A stretch of 64,000 bases of DNA from Macrostomum hystrix (taxonomy: Eukaryota > Platyhelminthes > Macrostomidae): positions 4,173,501 to 4,237,500 of the forward strand of contig CATNEN010000029.1 of the NCBI GenBank assembly GCA_950097015.1. Direction: 5' to 3'. The translations under genes were made by a program, and so were the position numbers. The notes below the pieces were generated by a model. It ran no database searches. It was not told where the DNA came from and worked only from the letters and a program-made list of their open reading frames with translations. This document shows, in pieces, positions 11,380 through 22,295 of this stretch (within the stretch, counting starts at the first letter, position 1; each line of letters opens with the position of its first letter).

Positions 11380-12511
11380 ATGCATCTAATTAAAATTTTT
11401 TGGTCATTTTTCATTCAACTGTGCTTGGGCTATCCATCAAAACATGAGGTAAGCTCAGTTGCTGGAATTTTAAAGATTCGTATGGTTGTTGATGATTTTA
11501 GTGCTTCGAGCGAGTGAGTCTAGCATATATTAATCGATTTCTAGATTGATTCTGCCATTGCGGAAGCAGTTGTGGAGTATAGGCCTACGAAATTCCAAAA
11601 GACTATCGATCTTCAGGACCGATATATTCATTTCTAGAGGCGCGACTCCATTTGCGAAACAATATTCGCCATCGAATGCAAATGTGCAACTGGCTTCGCC
11701 AGTTTTCAGCGACTGCTAATCGGACTCCCTGTTTTTCGAATCTCGTACCGACGACGCTCCCTGAGAAATGGTCATGCATGGGATTCCAGAGGATGTCATT
11801 GGAAGGCGGAACAATGCCGATGATAATCCTGAGTATGAATTTCGGAGTCCTCCGAGTCCGGCCTGTCGTCCTGCATCCTCTAACAAATGATTCAGAAGGC
11901 TTAGCTGAGACCCTGTGCAGTCCACATCGCAAAGATCATCTCGCATTCGATTTCAATCCACCAGACGGACAATATTTATACTTTCTCAAAACCTCATCTG
12001 AATGAAGCTCTCTGCAGTTCGCTGCATATGGTCTCATCATCTTGCTGTCTTCGCATTCTTACTGTGTGTTTTAGCGAGCTGCTGATGTTGTCCAACGTCA
12101 TAACAGCGTCGCGCTATTCATTCATCGTGCACGAAACAAGTGTTTATAGCTGGAGCATCACATTTGGACACAGCAAACTGACTGTCTCCTGTGGCATCTT
12201 AGTCTCTCTGTTTGGTAGAAGCTTTCTTCTAGACTCATGTTACAGTCCTAATATGCAGCGAAAGCTTTCCGTGGCGTGGGCAATAATGAAGACGGCGATT
12301 ATAAACTTCTTCAAATGTGCATATCAGAGAATACATGTCATGCCTGCGGTAACAGGAGCCACCTGGTCGAAGATAGCTGCCAATTAGTGGGTAAGTTTTC
12401 TGCATAAATAGTGCTTGCAAAATTTAATTTACGTTACGTGTAGGTTCCGTTGCAAACCTCCCATTTCGGCCAGATCGAATGCCCCTCGTGCCTTTACAGG
12501 ATGAACAATAA
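11380..12511 (+). CDS. Candidate small secreted cysteine-containing protein, exon structure incomplete
   Basis: Three pieces look like exons of one gene. 11380-11448 encodes MHLIKIFWSFFIQLCLG, a good signal peptide, with a GTAAGC donor. 12259-12390 encodes GNNEDGDYKLLQMCISENTC, then HACGNRSHLVEDSCQLVG, with a GTAAGT donor. 12444-12511 follows a TGTAG acceptor in the matching phase and ends PFRPDRMPLVPLQDEQ-stop, with AATAAA overlapping the stop. The middle is unresolved: 11533-12200 has several short open segments in different frames with possible very short introns, including a second signal-like stretch (MKLSAVRCIW) at 12002. A neuropeptide-like or other small secreted protein is plausible; no family recognised. 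Confidence 0.35.
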
Positions 12512-12519
12512 ATGTCTGC

Positions 12520-15250
12520 TGCAGGAGTCGCCAGCATCTGCAACTGAAAAAATGTCAGCGTCGACTGCAATCAACTTGACGCTTAATATTTGTTCCCGGA
12601 TTGACTTTAAATAAGTGACTCTAGTCACTTGAAGATTAATACTTTGTGACATGTACCACCACTGACCCTTTAATCGTCCGAAAATTTTATTTGTATACAT
12701 TTAATCATGATCGTTGCACACCATACCCAAGACGAAAATTCGCTTTCTGCACGGCACCTTCGCATGAGTTTCGCTTCGAAAAAATTATATACCTTCGTCG
12801 CTAAAAACAAACATGATAATATTGCAAAAAATATTCCATGAACTCCAAACTCAAAAAACGCTTTTGGACTTCTTAAATGGCAAAAAACAACTGCCAACTG
12901 TCCAGCATCTGCGCCGTGTCAAAAGCAGCAAAGAAGCAGAGAAATCACACGAGAAAGCACACTTTAAATGAGAATATCTAAAAAAAGTACTTGACTAATT
13001 TGTGTGTCTGAGGTGTCATTTTGGAGCAGGTACATGCGTCCAGCAGTTGTAGCTGTATCTGGTGAAATAATGGACCCATGCGTTTAGGACTTTAGGTGAC
13101 GCAGAAATAGGATAATAAGACGCATCCAAAAACCGTCCAAACACACTTTTAAAGTTTCTACAGTAGCAAATAATTGACTAAACAATTCGTCCCGCATATT
13201 TTTGAAAAAAACATAAAAATCATAGTCAGTTTGGCATCATAGTCAGACATACACTCTGGCTCGGGAGTTTGTGTTTTTGTTTTAATTTTCATTTAAAGTG
13301 AAAAAATGTTTGTCGGTAAATTATGTGTCGGGGAAACCATACATGTAAACCCATAGGTTCCAGAATTATAGACATGGATTCTAAGTCCATAAGCATGCTA
13401 TGGCTCAATAATAAGGACCCGGTAGCCCTGTCTATTGTTAATATTGCAGCTTATGAGCATGTTGTCTTGGTGTGGCACTTTACAGTAGGCCTAACTGTGG
13501 CAAAATATTTTTTCTTACATTTAATATGAAATCTTACAATACAAATACCCCACTTGTCTTTTGTATAAAATGAATCATATAACATTTGCTAGAGCCTAAT
13601 ATATTATGGTCTTAGATAGCTAATTCATTGGATTGGGTTTTTCAAATAGTTGCCTATAGGCCTAGGCATATTGCTAATCCATTAATAGAAAAGGTTTAAC
13701 AGAAAGTTTACCAAAAAGGGCAATGTGCATAACTCATAGGCAATTCATCGCATCCTTAAAGTGGAAAAGCAGGTTAGCTAGGTAAGTACAAAATATGAGG
13801 TAGCTAATAAGTTAAGGTACCTTGTGATAAGGATAGGTTTTTTATGTATTTTTTAAATAGGCTCTGGCTATCTTAGCTAGAGCTTTGCAGTGGCAGCAGT
13901 GACCTTAGCCTATGAAGAAAGTGGTTTTTGTAATTTGTTTTTTATATACTTTCTAACAATTTTTGTACATCAGTGAAGTTTATCTAGTCTTGGTCCAGCT
14001 CAGTCCTTGAAAAGTGAGTTTTACTTAGGCAGTACTTGGAGTTTAAAGTAGACAATGCTTAAGAAATGAGATTGATTTAGCCAATTATCACATATTTAAA
14101 CCATTCCATGACTTGATTTTAGTCAAAGTGATGAATATTATTTAGTCATAATGACTAGCTATAGGCATTTGCAGAGTCATTATCTCTTAGCAAGACTAGC
14201 AAAGACTTTTGATGCCCTCATTGGCAATGTCAATCAGCAACATTTAGTGAAACTGATAAATATCCTGTCAGTCAGCCAGAAATTTTCTTGCTAAATATGA
14301 GAAAAGTACCCTAATAGAGCAAATTTAAAAAAGCTGCGGACACTCCTGCTAGGCACACAGGTGCGCAGTTGTTTTCAAGAAAAAAAGAGCGCAAATATGC
14401 AATCGCTATATATCTTCAGTCTGACTCAATGTAGTAATTGATTTCACAAAAAAATGTCAAAAGACCTTTTTTGATCTCTGTAGTGTATTTCTAAAAATAG
14501 AACAGGTACGTGGTGATTTCGCAAAAATATGGACACATATACCAAATGACCTTTTTTTGATCTCTGTAATGTATTTCTATAATTAGAACTGCTAAGGTCG
14601 TCTTTTCGCACTTGGGCACTGCCAAGCATGTATTTGTGTAGGGGCACAAGGGCGCACTGTTTGTTATACATCTACATACTTATGTTACGACAACTTTACA
14701 CACAAGGCACGGCCATGCGGACATGAATTTCTTTCTGCGCAGCCTCGCAGACAATTTTTCACAAGCGCACCGGACGCTGTCCACAAAAACCCCTATTGGC
14801 TCCAATAGGGGAAAAGTAGATGCATTCATGCCTCAAGATAAGGAGTACTTAAGCTAAAAACTTTAACTAGAGTTATGCTTGACAGCCTTGTTAGGTTTGA
14901 AAGTAAAACATTCATTGCAAGGCTCAAGCATAGGCCTATATGGCAATACTTGATTGTGTTGTTCCCAAACTGGCAGCCCTGTACCATTCAAACCATAAGC
15001 CATACTAAGAGTAATCAACCATAGACAGAAGATTGGGATTGGGGAAGCTACTGATCTTTTGTGATGAAATGGGCTATAATGTTTGGACAGCAATGCCTTA
15101 AGGTCACACGTATGTAGGAGTCCCTATAGTGAAAAATTGTTGATCAACCAAGGGGGATACACTGCTTCAGGTGTTAGGCTATCAGTCTGATATGTGGTGA
15201 TGTCTAATTTAAATACTGCAGGACAGAATAACTTGAGCACTGTTTGTAAA
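12520..15250. other. AT-rich tract with no supported gene
   Basis: No coding exon that I can defend. Two features: a roughly 100-bp imperfect direct duplication around 14455-14600 (ACCTTTTTTTGATCTCTGTA core), and a perfect 10-bp-arm palindrome CCCCTATTGG-CT-CCAATAGGGG near 14790-14811. Short open frames are isolated and lack splice signals or family resemblance. Confidence 0.4.
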
Positions 15251-15254
15251 GTTC

Positions 15255-15635
15255 ATGGCTGAACTGTTTTCATTGTTTGGTGAGCCTTTCTGCCTTCTGT
15301 TTAGCAATGCTCATGCCCAGTGGAATCCATTAGCCATGGAGGCAGATTAAGAAGTCAAGTCTTTACCATATTATTCTCCACTTCTGAATATGACATAGCA
15401 TGTCATCTCCTCAGTGAAAGTATTACTGAAGTGATCACTAACTCCAGTAGAGTTGCAGTGGCAGCTAGGTGACAAGAATGCTGCCAATGCACTTGGCATC
15501 ACTTTACAAGAACACTGTGCCAACATTCTTGAACATGAACTGGAGGCCAGTATGGCAGCTGTCACATAGCCTCACTACAAAGCCTGGCATTATGAGAGCC
15601 TTTGGTATATAACCTGCTGCATTGGCATGGAAAAA
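15255..15635 (+). pseudogene. Decayed coding segment with several in-frame stops, family unknown
   Basis: A single plus frame from ATG 15255 reads MAELFSLFGEPFCLLFSNAH, then later QLGDKNAANALGITLQEHCA and HYKAWHYESLWYITCC. It is interrupted by about four stops (TAA, TAG, TGA, TAG) without a frameshift. Long, protein-like peptide between the stops suggests an old exon eroded by point mutation. It faces the transposase-like pseudogene at 15.85-17.7 kb and may come from the same element, but that is inference. Confidence 0.35.
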
Positions 15636-15851
15636 AATTGCTGATTGAATTGAAAAGTAAAGTGTAAATAAAATTTTATATAAATGACTATAAAGCTATA
15701 TGCTCTTGATGCCGGCAACCTAATAGAGAGGATTTCTAAATATTACAAATACGATATACGAATCATTAATAAATAAGTACATGTATTCAGTATTTAGGAT
15801 AATTTAGCCTTATTTTTTTGTATTTAACCAATACTGTAAATGGGTACTTAC

Positions 15852-17709
15852 TTCAGGAGCAGCAAACAATGCCAGAAAATTGGCTTCGTACTCCTGGGAG
15901 ATTTGAGCCTTTGTGATGAGCTCGCAGTCGATGGTGCATGATGTCTGCACTGCCTGGACAAAGTCTGCAGCATCTGCGATGATGGCACTGCAAGTCCTCA
16001 CAAGGCGGGATGCAATACGCTTCAAGGTGGCGCCCAAACCATCGATTGCACCCTTGCCATGCGACATGGCAAAAAAATTCCAACTGAGACTGGCAAGCTG
16101 GAACTCGCTGCATGCAATCTCAGCAAAGCAGACCATAAACCGATTCTTAAATTGGGAGGATGGACCGTCACTCCAGAAGTGAACCCGCCGACCAGGGGTG
16201 GTAAACTTCTGTAAAATTTGTCTAATTAATTTGTCAGAAGGATTAATCTGATCTAAGGTTTCAAAAACATTTCAAAACTGCAAAGTTCAATAAAGTACCT
16301 CTAGCAGTCGATGCAGGAACACAGCAATTGTGGTCTTTGTGTGGTCCGTTGTGTCGCTCACCAGGGTGAGCATGCTGGAACCAGAATGGTGGTAGACAGC
16401 CACAGTAAACAAGGTTACTTGGTTCTGGCTCCAGTATGCAGATTGAATCGCATCCTAGTGGCTGCACGAATAGTTTTCGCTGAAGTCGAAGTGGATGAAC
16501 ACTTCGTCCTCAGCAAGGTTGGCCTTCTGGCTGTGGTACACAGATGACTGTTGGACCCAGGTCCGCTCATGGACAACAAATAAGGGCAGCATCTCCATCA
16601 GCTGCTGATGAGCAGCAGTCACAGACACTGCGGAAACCGCCTGGTCCATCCGCTGAGTGTCCTTTTTCCGCTGCCAGATACGGAAGGCAATACCCACGTC
16701 ATTGCCATCTGGGCATACACCTGGCACTCGGTGGCTCTAGAGAACTGCAGACTGCGCATGTACCCAGGGCACATTCCGCCTGTGGAGTATCGCAGTACAC
16801 CATCTGTCGCATCCAGTCAGATGTGTATGGCGGAAAGCCTGGGACTTTGCCAGCCAATGCATTGCACACACTACAAAGTATAACGCTCTAAATGTTGAGC
16901 AATTTTCCTAGCTGATTATTAAGTACAATTGCCAATTAATATAGTATGACAGTACATACCTCTTGAAATTCTCATGCTGTATGCAACAACACGAGTAAAT
17001 TGGTGTGTCACCAAAAGGGACGACATGCTGCGGTCGCAGCTCACAAAATTTCGACAGCGACACTCTCTGACTAGACTCCTGGACAAACAAGTGATGCGCC
17101 TCCTTGAGACTCATCGAGAGGTACCGCTTCTGGATGGCTTCACCATTGATATTCAAAAACTCCTTCCGTCCAGGGGACCACATTGAAATGTCCTCCCGGA
17201 GGAAGAAGTCTATGACTTCTTTTATGACATCATCTGGCATGTGGCACCTCTTGATGGGTTCAGGGAGTGGCACATTGTTCTCCAGGTGTAGCCGCTGCAG
17301 GATGGCCACTCTACGTGGTGTTGTGGGCAGTGCACTACGGACCCTACGATTATGTATACAGATAGTCTCTGAAGTTCAATGATTTAATATACATTGCAAT
17401 TCACTAAAATACGAATGTGTAACATACCTGTTCAGAGCACGAGAAATGGACTGATTTGAAGCAAATGGCGAAGTTTCTCCAGGGGTGGCAGCAGCAGTTT
17501 CAGCAGGCTTTGCAGCCGCGGCCCGTTCAGCTCTTTTACGAGCATGAAAGGTCTCTTGGCGGAGCTTTGCCTAGTCTCGAATCTTCGCCTTCTTCTCCTC
17601 CGATGCAGCCTGCCTGCGACGCTTGCGTCCTCGCTCTCTCTCCTTCTCTCGTAGGCGCAGCTGAAAAGCCTTTTGAACTTCTGCTTTCGATTTATTTGGG
17701 CGAGGCATG
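15852..17709 (-). pseudogene. Transposase-like multi-exon gene (FSENY / SDGPSSQFKN family), disrupted
   Basis: Four exons on the minus strand with GT-AG borders: 17428-17709 (MPRPNKSKAEVQKAF, Lys/Arg-rich N-terminus), 16960-17343 (conserved block containing LSKFCELRPQHVVPFGDTPI), 16299-16870 (HFDFSENYSCSH, then AIQSAYWSQNQVTLFTVAVY and TTDHTKTTIAVFLHRLL), and 15852-16208 (HFWSDGPSSQFKNRF, then WNFFAMSHGKGAIDGLGATLKR). The pattern matches a family of intron-containing proteins, usually left unnamed, that I recall from many invertebrates. Acidic residues in FDFSENY and WSDGPSSQFKN suggest an RNase-H-like DDE fold (inference). Exon 1 has an in-frame TAG (after KAKIRD), exon 3 has a TAG after ENYSCSH, and the first part of exon 3 is frame-disrupted. 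The 3' end is not found. Confidence 0.65.
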
Positions 17710-17719
17710 GTACTAAAGC

Positions 17720-18850
17720 AGCTAGCTTAATTGCTGAAATTCAGACCCCCCAACCCCCGGGCCAAATGAGCAGATTTCTAGATCATGGACGTTACACAAC
17801 TTTGCAAGATATTTTTCTACATATGATATGTGCTATCAGAACCAAATTTTCTATCATAATGTAGCAACATAAAGTGCAATAAAATTTATAATAATACAGT
17901 ATATAAGTGGTCCCTGAGGCCTGCCAAACAATTTTTATGTATGTTTACTACGGATGTTACTATCAGGGACACCAATCCTCCTTTCAGACCTCTAGTAAAG
18001 CAACCAATATACATTAAGACTCAAAAAATGATTTATATGAGCCCTAATATGTAATCTGAGTGATCCAAAAAATGCTAAATATTACATCCTACACAAATCT
18101 GCATGCATTTAAATAAATGCACACCAAAATATAATACCTGTTGTCACTACGGGGGGTGTACTTTTCAAATATAAAAAGAACAATTTAATATCTGGTCACA
18201 AAGCTAAAATAATTAGAATATGAAAATAGACATGTCAAAGTACATAAAAACTGTGAAAGCTAATGGGATATCAGAAATTTTTATTTTTTTCCCTAGGATG
18301 ACCCTATTGTGGAATTGCCCTATAATGATTAAAGCTACAATGGCTAAATAAAATTCACTTTGACCTAATTAAAGTTACAAAAAATGGACTCGGCTAAATC
18401 TAATTTACTTCTTTACTATAGTCTATGGTAAACCCTTAGTGTTGACAAACCTCACAGCTTAGTTGTTATGAGTTGTGTGCTAAGAACCTACCTATAGATG
18501 ACAATATTAACTCTACCTATGTATATTCATTATGTATATTCAATTATATATTGAGGTTCAGTTAATAAATTTTACTGTATATTAAATGTAACACAAACAA
18601 AGCCAAACCAGAAATTTCAGGCTTTGGTACAGTGTATGCCAAAAATGAAACAGAAATAGGCTATAAGGATAGCATACAGACAAAGAACAATATAGGCGAT
18701 TTAGGAAACATGTTTAAAATATGAGAAAATCTGCTGCAATAATATGGGAACTGAGTTGAAATTTTAATGAGCAAGTTTGTCTTCTGATGCACTGTGCTGT
18801 TTCATCTGCTTGCTTACAGTTGTAAAAGTGCATACATATTTTAATACACA
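17720..18850. other. AT-rich sequence, no gene seen
   Basis: Intergenic AT-rich sequence between the transposase-like pseudogene and the P-like fossil. Nothing supportable. Confidence 0.4.
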
Positions 18851-19205
18851 TGATCATGTGTATCATGATGGTGTATGATGGTCTGTGATAGATCCTTTAA
18901 CATAGCAAAGCACCCTCTAATTGTTGGATGATTGTCACCAACCAGTGCAAACAAAGACCCGCAATGCTTGTTCACCCACTCAATGCAGTTGCTGATGATT
19001 TGTTTCAGAAATTCTGCTTTGAGTAGATAAATGGGAGTAAGTCTTAGAATGACAGCCTTAAAACCATCGATGGTTTTTTAGCATTATAGCCAGAATGGTG
19101 CGAGCTGCCTTTTATGGACTGTCCTCTGCGTAACCAAACAAATGTTTGCACCTAATCTTGACTGACGGTTGGACGTACATCTCGTCAAATAATACTACGC
19201 ATTTT
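18850..19205 (-). pseudogene. P-element/THAP9-like transposase fragment, frameshifted
   Basis: The minus strand from about 19201 reads VVLFDEMYVQPSVKIRCKHL then FGYAEDSP, a TAA, and KAARTILAIMLK. After a frameshift near 19075 it continues KAVILRLTPIYLLKAEFLKQ, CIEWVNKHCGSLFALVGDNH and PTIRGCFAMLKDL. The FDEM and VGDNH blocks are where P-type transposases carry catalytic aspartates in an RNase-H-like domain (family knowledge). One stop and one frameshift make it a dead fragment. The N-terminal DNA-binding region is not recognisable upstream. Confidence 0.65.
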
Positions 19206-19209
19206 AGCT

Positions 19210-20800
19210 AAGGCTCACGAAGCATTGTAAAAACTGCCCGAATATTCTCTTCGGAGTCCGTGTGTTCCAACTTCTCCAAGTCCAGCCAAATGTGTTCGCA
19301 GTGTCGGCTGATGAGGAGGAGGTAACAGATTACAAAGCTGCGAGTACGCCGAACTACTTATCAAGTAGATTAAAGCAAATTTTCTTAGTGTAGCACCGAC
19401 GTCTCACACCAAAGTCACACCGACGACTCGTAGGACTTTCTGACGATAGCTGCAGTTTCGATAAAACAAAAGTTTTCTGGCTTCAGCACATGAATGAGAG
19501 AGGATGACAGCCCTCAGCTCATATTTTAACGAGAAACTAAAGCTTTTGCAGCGAACAACTACGGCATCAAGTTGCGAATATAATTTAAGCGTCAGTTAAA
19601 ATCCCAACAGATCTCACTAAGGCACTGGCGAATGGTAATAAAAACCACAAGTCGCAAAGTTCGGGGATATTTACACCTTAATTTCGATTAAATACAGTAT
19701 CTTCTCTTGAATACAGTCCTAGTAAGTTAATTTTTTCATTGCAGACAGAAACGAGTGAAGAGTGCTGCTCAACGACAGCAAAAAACTTATAAGTAAAGCC
19801 GTGAGAGACTCGTACCAGCATGACAAACTGTCAACTTTACAAAAATTCTTTCATCTCGTCTGTCTGCTATTTCGATCTGCTGACAAAACATTGCGCTCCT
19901 TAGCATTCCTTGACACGGCTAAAAAATTGCATGCGAGAAAGATTGTGTTCGTAGACCTTGACTCGAATGAATGATAATATACAAATTATTGTCAAAAAAA
20001 TAAGTGTTAAAGTGCATTTCGACTGAACCAAGCAGGCCGGTAAGATGTCTACGCTAAAGATTGATGATGGATCAGCAGGCCACCCAAATCTGCGGTTTTA
20101 AATTATCGGTGTGCCTGACGGCCAGTGCTTTTCGCAGACTGCCATGTGCGGTGTTGGCTCCTGGAAATCACATAATCACTGCTTCGTTGCACATACAATT
20201 GTTGCTGTTACTCACTAGCTGACTGATATAAGAACAGTGTCAACCAACTCACCTAGATAATATTTGGTAGAGAAAGACGCCATTTCTCTCTCAAACTGAT
20301 CTTTTGGAAATTTAAAGACTTTAGCTGCAGTCTTTTCTGTCAGATAGTTCGACTTTCAACCAGCAACGAAGCACTTTCAACGAAAGAATTTTGCATGGAG
20401 CTAGCTATCAGAATCTGGGGTACTGTAAAAATGTGTTCCAGATCGGTCCACAAAAATTAAAGGTAAAAACTGATTGTGGCCGATTATATAATCGGATACA
20501 TTTTGCTTAGGTGTCGAAACATCTAAACTCCCACGAGTAAAATTCTCTTCAGCAGAAATCGTAAAAATCGGACTCTTGCATCAATGGGCCGTTTCCCGTC
20601 CCGAGTATTTAGTTGTCCCTGGGATTTCCTTATTAAATTAGTTTAAGCTTTAGTGCCTTAGTTACAATTTTGCCTTACTAAACAATAAATATTTAATCCT
20701 CCTGGTCAAATTTAGCATCTACGAGCTCGTATTGTACTTAAATTCAGCAATCAATATATGCAATGGTTTACTAAGAATTTTTTCACCCACCCTCTGCAGC
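19210..20800. other. Intergenic, upstream of PXMP4
   Basis: No gene supported. A 70-codon frame at 19762-19974 and short frames near 20045-20100 have protein-like runs but no ATG/splice/family support. PXMP4 5' UTR and promoter should lie in the last few hundred bases. A CTCTGCAG at 20791-20798 could be a 5' UTR splice acceptor. Confidence 0.35.
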
Positions 20801-20809
20801 AATCTCATG

Positions 20810-21463
20810 GCCTCCTTGCTGCCTCCCAACCTGCTAGAGTCAATAAACTGGGCGCTGCGACAGCCTCAGTACAGTTTCGCAGCCGAACTAATTAAAAGCA
20901 TTCGCAATGGTATTGTCTATGGCTGCAAGATTCGCTTTCCTCACGCCCTAGTCATGACATTCTTATTTAAATCTGGTCCGCTGTCTGATAAGCTGCGCAA
21001 TATTCTAGAGCTAACTGTGCAGCATGCGCGCGGCCTTGCTAGCTTCGCTCTGGTGTACAAACTCGCCTGCCGCCTATTGGCCAGGGCTGCTGGCGACAAA
21101 TCCGATAGGCCCGCTCTGCGCGGCTGGCATGCGTTTGCAGCCGCATTCTTAGCCGGCTACCTGGTCTTTGGCAGGTCTAACAGGGTCAATGAACAGATTA
21201 ACTTGTATCTGCTGTCGCGGGTTCTCTACGGATTCGCTAAGCTGCTAGTTAAACGTGGCTGGATTGCTAATCCGCCTAGTAATTCGTTTCCATTGTTTGC
21301 TGCGATTGTTTGGGGCTGCGTGCTCTGCCTGTTCGAGTTCGAAGGCAACAATCTGCAACCGTCTCTGAAGGCTTCAATGACCTATATTTATCACGACAGC
21401 ACAGCTTGGACTAACTTTATCGATTGGCTAGTCTACAATAAGATGCCGGCTGTTAAGAAATGA
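20810..21463 (+). CDS. PXMP4: Peroxisomal membrane protein 4 (PMP24), intronless CDS
   Basis: A 217-residue protein of the Tim17/PXMP4 family in the peroxisomal membrane; its biochemical role is not settled. The initiator at 20810 (MASLLPPNLLESINW) is preferred over the ATG at 20732 because it gives almost the length of vertebrate PXMP4 (about 212 aa). Family landmarks run in order: SIRNGIVYGCKIRFPHALVM (residues about 33-52), the conserved GYLVFGRSNRVNEQINLYLL followed by SRVL, WGCVLCLFEFE, and the C-terminal LQPSLKASMTYIYHDS and FIDWLVYNK. Several hydrophobic segments fit a multi-pass membrane protein. The whole CDS is one exon and appears intact. An imperfect minisatellite lies about 150 bp downstream. 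Confidence 0.93.
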   Translation, partial: ASLLPPNLLESINWALRQPQYSFAAELIKSIRNGIVYGCKIRFPHALVMTFLFKSGPLSDKLRNILELTVQHARGLASFALVYKLACRLLARAAGDKSDRPALRGWHAFAAAFLAGYLVFGRSNRVNEQINLYLLSRVLYGFAKLLVKRGWIANPPSNSFPLFAAIVWGCVLCLFEFEGNNLQPSLKASMTYIYHDSTAWTNFIDWLVYNKMPAVKK

Positions 21464-21609
21464 CTGCTAATCGTCTTTGATTTTACCCTACCATATTGAA
21501 ATGCTAGTTTGATTATTTCACACTGATTGGTTATCTATTGCTTTTCTCATAAACCAAAATGCGTTCTTCGATTCAATTGTTCGCTTTTGAATGTTTGCCT
21601 TAAAGATTG

Positions 21610-21835
21610 GCCTTGATGCTCTTGGTTCATAGGCTAGCCATAACTCTTGGTCATAGGATAGTCACAACTCTTGGTCGTAGGCTAGTCATGACTCTTTGTT
21701 CATAGACTAGCCTTGACTCTTTGTTCATAAGCTAATCATGACTCTTGGTTCATAGGCTAGCCATAACTCTTTGTTCGTATGCAAATCATAACTCTTCGTC
21801 ATGGGCTAGTCATGACTCTTGGATCATAGTCAGGC
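21610..21835. repeat. Degenerate minisatellite, about 26-bp unit, downstream of PXMP4
   Basis: About eight diverged copies of ACTCTTGGTTCATAGGCTAGCCATG. Copies differ by several substitutions each, so the array is old. It lies in the PXMP4 3' flank. Confidence 0.8.
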
Positions 21836-21839
21836 TGAA

Positions 21840-22295
21840 AAGTTTTTTTCCAAGCAGTGAGTGAAACCTATTTTGAACTGTCGTCGCAGTTTCATAGGCC
21901 TAATATAGTAAAACATAGATTTTTTGTTTTATTTAAAGAAAATTAGGCTTGTTTGCTTGGTATTCGTTTAATAATTTTGGTTGGTTTGCCATTTCTTAAA
22001 CTAATGAATAAGTTTCCCAGTTCTCCCTACAGCTAAATTGAGGCTTCTCGATTAACTAGCTTGACATGATTTGGTCAACTAATGGTGCTAATTTGTAACG
22101 TAACTATTGTATGCTTTTTATGGTATGCCTAAATTATTAGACAAAATTGACAAAATTATTCAAAGTAAAAAATGCCGTTTAAGAATTTTAGATTTCTTTT
22201 ACCTGTTCTAGGTCTTCGATTTCAGTTTTTATTGTCATCTTTGTGTGATTTTTTATAGATTTATCGAAAAACATTGCCGACATCCAAGTCCCTCA
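21840..22295. other. AT-rich intergenic sequence
   Basis: Spacer between the PXMP4 3' flank and the 29-bp satellite. No gene or clear regulatory element seen. Confidence 0.4.

Noticed and set aside
14789-14812. CCCCTATTGG-CT-CCAATAGGGG as a terminator or RNA gene
   Set aside because: A perfect hairpin, but isolated, with no neighbouring transcript or TIR partner. Noted only as a palindrome.
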